DNA of 41,743 nt from Bacillota bacterium (GTDB lineage Bacteria > Bacillota > Clostridia > Christensenellales > Aristaeellaceae). Positions 34,898 to 41,743 of the stretch are shown here, piece by piece. The notes beneath the pieces were generated by a model. It ran no database searches. It had not been told where the DNA came from and saw only the letters and a list, made by a program, of their open reading frames with translations. The DNA lies in contig JAFADG010000052.1 of the NCBI GenBank assembly GCA_023425025.1, positions 1 through 41,743 of the forward strand, written 5' to 3'. The position numbers were made by a program, and so were the translations under genes. Positions within the stretch are counted from its first letter, which is position 1. Every line of letters begins with the position of its first letter.

Positions 34898-35937
34898 TCG
34901 GTCATATTCGCTTCCTTCTTCGCCAGTTTGAGGTCATGTTCGGCCATGATGGCACATAATTCTTCGTAACTGGTTCTTTGCGGATCCCAACCCAGCACGG
35001 TTTTTGCCTTGGTTGGGTTTCCCCACAGATTCACAACATCCGTCGGGCGGAACCACTGGGGATTTACACAGACGACCATTTTACCGGTCTTCTTATCGTA
35101 CCCTTTCTCCTCAAGGCCATTCCCACGCCACTCAATCTCAATGCCATCGTGGGCAAAGGCCAGCGTTGTGAATTCCCGAACGGTATGCTGCACCCCGGTA
35201 GCAATCACAAAATCGTCCGGAGTATCCTGTTGGAGAATCAGCCACATACATTCCACGTAGTCCTTGGCATAGCCCCAATCGCGCAGGGAATCCAGATTGC
35301 CCAATTCAAGATGATCCTGCAAACCGCAGGCGATCCGGCCGGCAGCCAGCGTAATTTTGCGTGTAACGAAAGTCTCGCCGCGCCGTTCGGATTCGTGATT
35401 AAACAAAATGCCGTTGCATGCGAACATGCCATAAGCCTCGCGATACTGCTTGATCATCCAGTACCCATACTGTTTTGCCACGGCATAGGGGCTATATGGA
35501 TGGAAGGGGGTTGTTTCGCTTTGCGGACATTCTTCGACCTTTCCATAGAGCTCCGATGTGGACGCCTGGTAAATGCGGCATGTTTTCCCCATACCCAGCA
35601 TGCGGACAGCTTCCAGAACGCGCAAAACGCCCAGCGCATCGACATCCCCTGTATATTCCGCAGCATCAAAGGAAACACCAACATGGCTCTGTGCAGCCAA
35701 ATTGTATATTTCATTCGGCTTGACTTCATGCGCAATTCGTATAATGCTGGAAGAGTCGGATAAATCACCATCGTGTAACCTAATGGCGTTCTGGGCAATC
35801 AGATGGTCTATTCGCGCCGTCGTCGAAACAGAGGAACGCCGAATAATGCCATGAACCTCATAGCCCTTTTCCAGAAGCAATTCAGCCAAAAAAGAACCGT
35901 CCTGCCCGGTGATGCCTGTAATCAAAGCCCTTTTCAT
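34894..35937 (-). CDS. gmd: GDP-mannose 4,6-dehydratase
   Basis: A 347-residue dehydratase converting GDP-D-mannose to GDP-4-keto-6-deoxy-D-mannose. It has the NADP motif GITGQDGSFLAE, the RRSS cofactor-binding segment, the catalytic TSELYG stretch with Glu129, and Tyr151-Lys155 in SPYAVAKQYGY. FNHESERRGETFVTRKI is the family signature. The length is normal. GAAGAGG lies before the ATG. It is divergent from the mutase-manC operon that supplies its substrate, and a strong promoter lies about 110 bases upstream. Confidence 0.96.
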   Translation of the reverse strand: MKRALITGITGQDGSFLAELLLEKGYEVHGIIRRSSVSTTARIDHLIAQNAIRLHDGDLSDSSSIIRIAHEVKPNEIYNLAAQSHVGVSFDAAEYTGDVDALGVLRVLEAVRMLGMGKTCRIYQASTSELYGKVEECPQSETTPFHPYSPYAVAKQYGYWMIKQYREAYGMFACNGILFNHESERRGETFVTRKITLAAGRIACGLQDHLELGNLDSLRDWGYAKDYVECMWLILQQDTPDDFVIATGVQHTVREFTTLAFAHDGIEIEWRGNGLEEKGYDKKTGKMVVCVNPQWFRPTDVVNLWGNPTKAKTVLGWDPQRTSYEELCAIMAEHDLKLAKKEANMTE

Positions 35938-36048
35938 TTACAAAACCTCTTCTTTCCCTTTGGATGTTTCCCTTTCGCTCATAAGGATAGACAGTCTTAT
36001 CCGTCAGGCATATGCGAAGTGCATACAATCAGCAAAAAATTCATAAGT

Positions 36049-36077
36049 AATATAACATGCGGCACATGCTCTGTCAA
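36049..36077 (-). promoter_or_regulatory. Promoter of gmd-rmd
   Basis: Read leftwards, a perfect TTGACA (36072-36077) and TATATT (36049-36054) are exactly 17 bases apart. Confidence 0.75.
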
Positions 36078-36240
36078 TAGTTGTAATATACGCTGCCATC
36101 CTATTTTGTTAAATTCTGGGCAGAAATTTCTATATTGAATGGACTGTTCTGCGGGGCAACTTGCACTCACCCTGATGGTAGGCTTTTCTGATATTTGGGA
36201 AACCTCAATTGTAAACAACTCAAGGCGTAGTGTTAAAATA

Positions 36241-36269
36241 TTGCATTTTCTGGTTTTTCGTGGTATACT
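36241..36269 (+). promoter_or_regulatory. Promoter of the phosphomannomutase-manC operon
   Basis: TTGCAT (36241-36246) and TATACT (36264-36269) are 17 bases apart. It implies a leader of about 225 bases before the mutase gene. Confidence 0.65.
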
Positions 36270-36498
36270 CCCACCGTATTTTATTATGTCGTACGGTGAT
36301 GTGTCATACGATGTTCACTTTTGTGCATAATGGTCTTTGAAGGAAGCTTTCCTCCCATTGCAATGTATTTGCAATATCTCGGATTTGCTTCAACGCGCTG
36401 GCGATTGGGGGGCGCGCTTCCGAAAGGATAATGGTGCAAAGGGTTGAATAAATATTACAGCGGTGAACTGTAATGGCAGGAATCAATTGGAGATTTGA
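36270..36498 (+). other. Leader region before the phosphosugar mutase
   Basis: No gene or known riboswitch is recognised. CACCGTA near 36282 can pair with TACGGTG near 36293 as a 7-bp hairpin, and AGGAAGCTTTCCT near 36341 is self-complementary. The right edge holds TTGGAG, the ribosome binding site of the mutase. Confidence 0.3.
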
Positions 36499-36501
36499 TT
36501 G

Positions 36502-38085
36502 ATGGACAAACTGTATATTCAATGGTGTCAGCATTTGGCCGGAACACCTGATGGTCAGAATTTGGCTGCAATGCCGGAATCCGAGCGATCACAAGCATTT
36601 GACGGAGAACTGAAATTTGGCACCGGTGGACTTCGCGGTATTATGGGGCTGGGAACGAACCGTCTTAACCGCTATACTGTCGAACGCGTTACGAGTGGGC
36701 TGGCAAAAACGATTATGTCGCAGCCTTTTCCGCATAAAATTGCCATTGCATATGATACGCGTCACCATTCAGCTGCTTTTGCGGATATTGCGGCGCGCCT
36801 GCTTGCCGCATATGGTATGGATGTTTTGTTCTTTGACAAACCTATGCCGACTCCGGTTCTGAGTTTTGCTGTGCGGCATTGCGGCTGCGGCTGGGGCATT
36901 GTCCTTACAGCCAGTCACAACCCTCAGGAATATAATGGGTACAAGGTTTATGACCATCGTGGCGTCCAGTTGACCAACCGCATGGCAGATACGGTTGCCC
37001 AAGCGATTGAGGGTGTTGCCTATTTTTCGCCGCATCCCCAGGAAAACGGCAAGATTTCTATTGTAGATTCTGCGGTGGTTGACGCATATACCGCCCATGT
37101 CCTTGAGATTGTCGGGAAACGCAAGGGAGACGCAATTCCACTGGTATATTCGGCGCTGCATGGTACAGGCGCCAACGTTGTTCCCTATGTCCTGCAAAGG
37201 CTTGGCTTCGATCCTGTTTGCATCCAGCAAAACCCCGATGGTGCATTTGGCGGTTTAAAAACACCTAACCCCGAAGAGCCGGTCGTATACGCTCTGGCCA
37301 TGGAGCAGGCGCAGCGCTCAGGTGCAAACCTGTTATGTGCAACAGATCCCGATGCTGACCGCGTTGGCGTCATGGTACGGCAGCAGGATGGATTTCTGCC
37401 GCTGGACGGCAACCAGATCGGAGCCTTAATCATTGACTATCTTGCAAAGACGCGCGGCGTATCTCCAGGAGACATCGTCATCACTACGATTGTTTCAGGC
37501 GGTTTAGGCGAGCGTGTGGCAGCGGCGCACGGACTTGGTTTTGAGCGGCTCCTGACAGGCTTCAAATATATTGGGGAACGTGCCGAGGAGCTGCTCCTTG
37601 AGAAAAAGAAATTTTTCTTCGGTTATGAGGAGAGCTACGGTTATTTGACTGGCGACAGGGTACGCGACAAGGATGCCGTGATTGCATCAGCGCTTATCGC
37701 AAACATGGCGGCATACTATCGCGAACAAGGCCGGACGCTTCTTGACATGTGGCACGTGTTAAGCGCGCAGCACGGCTACTTTCTGGAGGCATTGGACAGC
37801 GTGCATTTGCCGCCGGCGAATCAAAAAGAAATCATGACACGTCTGCGCAGCGGATACGCTGTCCAAGGGCTTACAAGGCTTGAGGATTATGCCGGCGGCT
37901 TATACAATCTGCCGCCGAGCGATGTTATCAAGCTTTATTTTGAAGATGGCTGGGCGGCACTGCGTCCCAGCGGTACCGAGCCCAAAATCAAGCTGTATAC
38001 AGGAATACGCAGCGCTGCTTATCCGCAGGCACAACAGCGTTTGAAAGCGCTGCGCAAACAGTTGTTATCCTTGTTGGAGGGTTGA
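36502..38085 (+). CDS. Phosphoglucomutase/phosphomannomutase
   Basis: About 527 residues, an alpha-D-phosphohexomutase. The sugar-phosphate entry motif is FGTGGLRGIMGLG, the phosphoserine loop is TASHNP (Ser138), the magnesium loop is DPDADR (282-287), the sugar-binding loop is GYEESYGY, and the phosphate-binding loop is RPSGTEPK. In this operon it most likely converts mannose-6-phosphate to mannose-1-phosphate for ManC, though glucose-6-phosphate could also be used. ATG 36502 is preferred over an adjacent TTG at 36499; GGAG is nine bases upstream. It ends three bases before manC. Confidence 0.93.
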   Translation: MDKLYIQWCQHLAGTPDGQNLAAMPESERSQAFDGELKFGTGGLRGIMGLGTNRLNRYTVERVTSGLAKTIMSQPFPHKIAIAYDTRHHSAAFADIAARLLAAYGMDVLFFDKPMPTPVLSFAVRHCGCGWGIVLTASHNPQEYNGYKVYDHRGVQLTNRMADTVAQAIEGVAYFSPHPQENGKISIVDSAVVDAYTAHVLEIVGKRKGDAIPLVYSALHGTGANVVPYVLQRLGFDPVCIQQNPDGAFGGLKTPNPEEPVVYALAMEQAQRSGANLLCATDPDADRVGVMVRQQDGFLPLDGNQIGALIIDYLAKTRGVSPGDIVITTIVSGGLGERVAAAHGLGFERLLTGFKYIGERAEELLLEKKKFFFGYEESYGYLTGDRVRDKDAVIASALIANMAAYYREQGRTLLDMWHVLSAQHGYFLEALDSVHLPPANQKEIMTRLRSGYAVQGLTRLEDYAGGLYNLPPSDVIKLYFEDGWAALRPSGTEPKIKLYTGIRSAAYPQAQQRLKALRKQLLSLLEG

Positions 38086-38088
38086 ACG

Positions 38089-39459
38089 ATGAAAATGATC
38101 ATCATGGCAGGCGGCTCCGGCACCAGGCTTTGGCCGCTGAGCCGCACGCATTACCCAAAGCAGTTTCTGAAGCTGAATGGCATGGAAAAATCCATTTTTC
38201 AATTAACCATTGACCGCTGCCTGTTGATGGGGCACATGGAGGATATCTATATCGTCAGCAGCAGGGAGTATCTTCATCTCATTCAGGGGCAAATCGAGGA
38301 GATGGGGAAAACGATTGGCCGGGACCACATCCTTTTGGAACCGGAACCAAAAAACACATTGCCTGCAATCATGTTTGCCGTACAGGCGATTCGCAAGGAG
38401 AGCGAAGACATCTGTGCCGTGTTTGCGTCTGACCACGTTATGGAGCACCCTGAGATCCTTGCAAAAACGGTATTGGATGCGCAGAACCTGGCGCATCAGG
38501 GTTTTGTTACCTTTGGCATTACGCCTACAGGCCCAGAAACAGGCTATGGCTACATAAAGCCCGGCAACGCGATCCTCGGCGGCATGGAGGTTGCGGCATT
38601 CAGGGAAAAACCAGACCTTGAGCATGCAAAGGCGTATTGTGCCGAAGGCTATTTGTGGAACAGCGGCATTTTTATGTTCCATTCAAAACAATTTGCCGAA
38701 GCGGTATCTATATTTAATCCTGCTGTTTTTAATGCCTTTGAGCTTGCGACCGCTGAAGAAACCTTTGTGGCCACGCCCTCAATTTCGGTCGATTACGGTC
38801 TGATTGAAAAGCTGGATCGCGTTTTGTGCGTACCGCTTATGATGGACTGGAATGATTTGGGTAATTTCACCACGTTTTATGATAAGTATCACACACATCA
38901 GGATAAGCAGGGGAATGTTTACTTTAATAAGGAAATCATGTTGGACTGCAGCAACAATATGGTTTATTCCGAAGGCGATAAAGCCATCGCGGTGGTTGGC
39001 GTGTCCGATGTTGTTGTGGTCGACCAAAAGGACGCCCTGCTGATATGTCATCGCGAACGTACCCAGGATGTCAAGGAGGTTGTCGCTGCCCTCAAAAAAA
39101 ACAACGATCCCCGTGCTGACAACCATTTGACAGAGTATCGTTCATGGGGTTCTTTTACTACCCTTGAGGAAAGCAATATTTACAAAGTCAGGCGGCTGTC
39201 TGTGCTGCCTCAAAAACGGATGAGCTACCAAATGCACTTCCATCGCAATGAGCACTGGATCGTCGTCAAAGGGACAGCATCTGTGGTAATTGATGGCGAA
39301 GAAAAGCTTGTACGCAGCGGAGAAAGCATTTATGTGCACGCCGGTCAAAAATACAGGCTTGTCAATCCAGGAAAGCTGCTGCTGGAAGTTATTGAAGTAC
39401 AATCCGGACAATACCTCGGTGACGATGATATCATCATATATGAGGAAGATTCCCAGTGA
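38089..39459 (+). CDS. manC: Mannose-1-phosphate guanylyltransferase / mannose-6-phosphate isomerase
   Basis: A 456-residue bifunctional type II enzyme. Residues 1-330 form the guanylyltransferase with the pyrophosphorylase motif MAGGSGTRLWPLSR and FREKP. Residues about 345-450 form the cupin isomerase domain with QMHFHRNEHWIVVKGTA. It makes mannose-6-phosphate from fructose-6-phosphate and GDP-mannose from mannose-1-phosphate, so with the mutase, Gmd and Rmd the route to GDP-D-rhamnose is complete. GGAGG lies before the ATG. An IS4-family element begins 26 bases after the stop, possibly separating this cassette from further polysaccharide genes. Confidence 0.95.
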   Translation: MKMIIMAGGSGTRLWPLSRTHYPKQFLKLNGMEKSIFQLTIDRCLLMGHMEDIYIVSSREYLHLIQGQIEEMGKTIGRDHILLEPEPKNTLPAIMFAVQAIRKESEDICAVFASDHVMEHPEILAKTVLDAQNLAHQGFVTFGITPTGPETGYGYIKPGNAILGGMEVAAFREKPDLEHAKAYCAEGYLWNSGIFMFHSKQFAEAVSIFNPAVFNAFELATAEETFVATPSISVDYGLIEKLDRVLCVPLMMDWNDLGNFTTFYDKYHTHQDKQGNVYFNKEIMLDCSNNMVYSEGDKAIAVVGVSDVVVVDQKDALLICHRERTQDVKEVVAALKKNNDPRADNHLTEYRSWGSFTTLEESNIYKVRRLSVLPQKRMSYQMHFHRNEHWIVVKGTASVVIDGEEKLVRSGESIYVHAGQKYRLVNPGKLLLEVIEVQSGQYLGDDDIIIYEEDSQ

Positions 39460-39485
39460 TAATCAAAAAGCCCACCTTTTGGTGC

Positions 39486-41114
39486 AATGTCATTAAGATA
39501 ACAAAGACACCAGCGAGTGTAATGCGGCGAAGAGCGAAGAAAGAAAAGCTCTTCACCGCATGTCGTATAAGTGCAGATACAAAATGGGCAACCCGAATAG
39601 ACAGACGGAAAGCCTGGCAAGAAGGAGAGGGAGCCGAAAGAAGAATTAAGGCATCCTGTATAAGAAACTGACCGCTTGCCTGTAACGGACGTTTCTTGAG
39701 AAGCGACGGCCCGGTCTGACCGGAAGGACATATTTTGCGATCAATGCTTCTACATTGGGTGGATGGAGGTTATCGAGGGATCGGAAGAAATGCCTGCAAA
39801 TGTGCACAGCGATCGTGAAGTTTATCTGGGAAGCCCGGTATTCTTCAGATTGTCGGATGATTACAAAGGTGGCAATTCGTTCGGAGAAGTTATACATAAT
39901 GGGACGGGCAAATACCTCTTGGGCGATGTGCGTCATTTTTTTCGAGTGGAATGCAGACAATCCGATGGCATATTTCAATTCCCTGAAGGAGGTTTCGATT
40001 CCCCAGCGCATGGCGTAAAGACTCTTGATCTCATCTGGCTGGAACAGATTTTTATCCAGGTTTGTGACAACGGTTTCATACGCGTTGTCCGAGATTCTAA
40101 ATCGCACGACGCGCAAGGTGATGGGATAGAACTTGCTTTCATGTAAATCAAGGAAATCAAAATTGGCGTTGTTTGGGAGAAAACGAAATAGATCGGGCTG
40201 GGATTTTACTTGATTGGTTTGCTTTCTCGTAAGAATCCGTTGGATGCTGACATCGAATTCTGATGTTTGTGGAAGTTGCATTCCGGAAAGAATGCCGTTA
40301 CTTTCATATCCTTGGTGCGAATCAGATAATTCCAGCCCTTCCGTTCGATGTGAGCTAGATTGTTGTAGCTTTCGTATCCCCGGTCGGCGATGACGATAAC
40401 ATGTCCGGTGATTCGGGAACGGTCGATCATGGATGTCAGCGCCCGATTCTCATTCGCCTCACGCCTGTTGTGAATCAGGGCGTCCGTATAGGTTCTGTTG
40501 CACAGATCGTATAGGGCGTTGAGATAAAAGAGATTGTAACCCTTCTCGCCAGGATGATTTTGAAAGAAGTTGTCCGGTTCTCTGGCGTTGGTTGGCGTGT
40601 GAAAATCGCTGCCATCTATGGCAAGCAACCTATATCCCTTGTAGTGCCGCATGTCCCCAAATGACGAGGTGAATTCGTGCAGCATAAACTTCAGTGCAAA
40701 AGGAAGCAGCTTATCCCGCTGCTGGATGAATGCCGAGGAAGTCGCAGTGTCAAGGGCATATCCGCTATGCTCCAATAACTCCCTTTGCAGGCTACCCCCG
40801 CCCATCCCCAACAAAATGCGCAGCATTGTTCCAAAGGACAGTTTGCGTTTTCGTGTGAAATCCCGCTTTGGATCCTTCACAAACAGCCAAGGCGAAGAAG
40901 CCATCTCCTTGATGATTGACAAAAGTTTTCCCTTAATCTTCCCACATGATGTTCCCATCCGGCATGCCTCCTGAAAATCGTTGTTTCAAGAGGCTCCGCC
41001 GCATTTGTTGCCCGTTTTGTCAACCCCTCCCCGCAAAAAATCTCGCACAAAAAAAGAGCAACGCACCTTCTCAGATACGCTGCTCTTCTCTTACTCCGCT
41101 ATCTTAATGACATT
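39486..41114 (-). mobile_element. IS4-family insertion sequence with 15-bp terminal inverted repeats
   Basis: AATGTCATTAAGATA at 39486-39500 is repeated in inverse at 41100-41114, framing a 1629-bp element of typical IS4-family size. It contains one transposase frame, broken by a frameshift. A near-perfect 14-bp hairpin lies at 39522-39561 beside the left end. No flanking direct repeat could be seen, so the exact tips may extend a base or two. Confidence 0.75.
39646..40958 (-). pseudogene. IS4-family transposase, frameshifted
   Basis: The N-terminal frame (40958 to about 40300) begins with a conserved IS4 start region and holds the first DDE Asp in LLAIDGSDFH and the second in IVIADRGYESYNNL. 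The C-terminal frame (about 40300 to 39646) holds the YREK-like segment YAMRWGIETSFRELKYAIGL with the catalytic Glu. The frames join if one base is restored near 40303-40306, giving SNGILSGM instead of VTAFFPEC. The protein is therefore probably inactive unless the shift is a sequencing error. Ribosomal frameshifting is not typical of this family. Confidence 0.82.
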
Positions 41115-41299
41115 CCCCTTTCGGTGAGCTTTTTGATTTCCGCCTCAAAACCTAAAGCAAATGAGCGGACTGATGGAGCCGGTGATGACCTTCAAAGCGG
41201 ACACAACGAATACAGTTGGAGCACCCGCATAACATAGGCTTCGAGGGCGTAAATTTTTCCGTGCAAATGGGAACGATATCCAAGAGAGGGGATGTTTCC
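40959..41299. other. IS4 right end and junction to the IS256-type element
   Basis: This stretch holds the untranslated end of the IS4-family element to 41114, including an AAGAGCA/TGCTCTT inverted repeat near 41057-41093. About 185 bases follow before the IS256-type transposase. The left inverted repeat of the second element should lie in the latter part, but cannot be recognised without its right end. Confidence 0.35.
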
Positions 41300-41743
41300 A
41301 TGCACGAGAAGGAACAGGCGCTGGTAGAAATGCTGGCGGGGCAATGCAAAAGCATCGAGGACGTACGGGAATTGCTCAAGAAGATCTTCAAAGGCACACT
41401 GGAAGGCATGCTTGAGGCGGAGATGAGCGAACACCTGGGGTATGAAAAGAACAGTGCGGAGGGAGACGGCAGCGGGAACAGCCGGAACGGGTACAACACA
41501 AAGACGCTGCAAAGCGACCTTGGAGAAACGGTTCTGCGGGTTCCGCGCGACAGGAACGGGGACTTCGAGCCCAAGGTGGTCGGGAAATACCAGACAAAGA
41601 CCGACAACCTGGCGCAGCAGATCATCGCCATGTATTCCAAGGGGATGTCGAACCGGGATATTGAGGAACACCTGCGTGACATCTACGGGGTGGAAGCCTC
41701 GGCCACGCTGGTGAGCCGGATCACGGACAAGATCCTGCCGCAG
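41300..41743 (+). CDS. IS256-family (mutator-type) transposase, cut by window end
   Basis: The first 148 residues of a mutator-type transposase are present. They begin MHEKEQALVEML, and continue with MLEAEMSEHLGYEK, NSRNGYNTKTLQ, VLRVPRDRNGDFEPKVV and IAMYSKGMSNRDIEEHLRDIYG, all family hallmarks. The catalytic DDE residues would follow beyond the window. GAGAGGGG lies about ten bases before the ATG. Whether this copy is intact cannot be judged. Confidence 0.88.
   Translation, partial: MHEKEQALVEMLAGQCKSIEDVRELLKKIFKGTLEGMLEAEMSEHLGYEKNSAEGDGSGNSRNGYNTKTLQSDLGETVLRVPRDRNGDFEPKVVGKYQTKTDNLAQQIIAMYSKGMSNRDIEEHLRDIYGVEASATLVSRITDKILPQ

Noticed and set aside
40200..40320. Programmed ribosomal frameshift in the IS4-family transposase
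   Set aside because: The family uses a single frame, and no slippery heptamer with a following structure was seen; a one-base loss is simpler.

Overview
The window looks like a chromosome segment of a GC-rich clostridial Firmicute, probably a gut or rumen glycan degrader. The signs are strong AGGAGG-type ribosome binding sites, frequent GTG and TTG starts that carry good Shine-Dalgarno sequences, CUT1 sugar importers without their own ATPase, YesM/YesN two-component pairs, an ECF sigma factor with a membrane-anchored partner, and IS4 and IS256 transposases. No rRNA, tRNA, CRISPR or phage gene was seen.

Region by region. (1) 30-3296: a leftward set of two HAD phosphatases and a sugar-phosphate isomerase-like TIM barrel, divergent from an AraC regulator. 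(2) 3310-10246: a leftward YesR-like GH105 unsaturated glycuronyl hydrolase, divergent from a rightward operon of an unassigned carbohydrate-active protein, two LplB/LplC-type permeases and a solute-binding protein, closed by a perfect 14-bp terminator. This fits uptake and trimming of pectin/rhamnogalacturonan-like oligosaccharides. (3) 10671-13107: ECF sigma factor and membrane-anchored partner with an ECF-like promoter. (4) 13169-15157: an ABC exporter behind a long leader with a 25-codon ORF, alternative hairpins and a hairpin covering the ribosome binding site. (5) 15160-18065: a membrane-bound LuxR regulator, a small zinc-ribbon protein and decayed reading frames. (6) 18422-21356: CheY, a CBS-PAS-Hpt-HATPase kinase related to CheA, and CheX, with no receptor or CheW. 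(7) 21407-33744: one long leftward cluster of YesM/YesN, solute-binding protein, two permeases, two FAD-dependent oxidoreductases and a GH42 beta-galactosidase. A 248-bp hairpin array bounded by a 15-bp direct repeat lies between the binding protein and the first permease. (8) 33850-39459: divergent rmd-gmd and phosphomannomutase-manC, together a full fructose-6-phosphate to GDP-D-rhamnose route, visibly less GC-rich than its surroundings. (9) 39486-end: a frameshifted IS4-family element with 15-bp terminal inverted repeats, then the start of an IS256-family transposase cut by the window edge.

Together the window holds two independently regulated oligosaccharide import/degradation loci, a signalling block, and a nucleotide-sugar cassette probably serving a surface polysaccharide. 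The least explained items are the hairpin array at 28472-28719, the receptor-less Che-like module, the leader at 13329-13464 and the paired FAD enzymes in a glycan operon.
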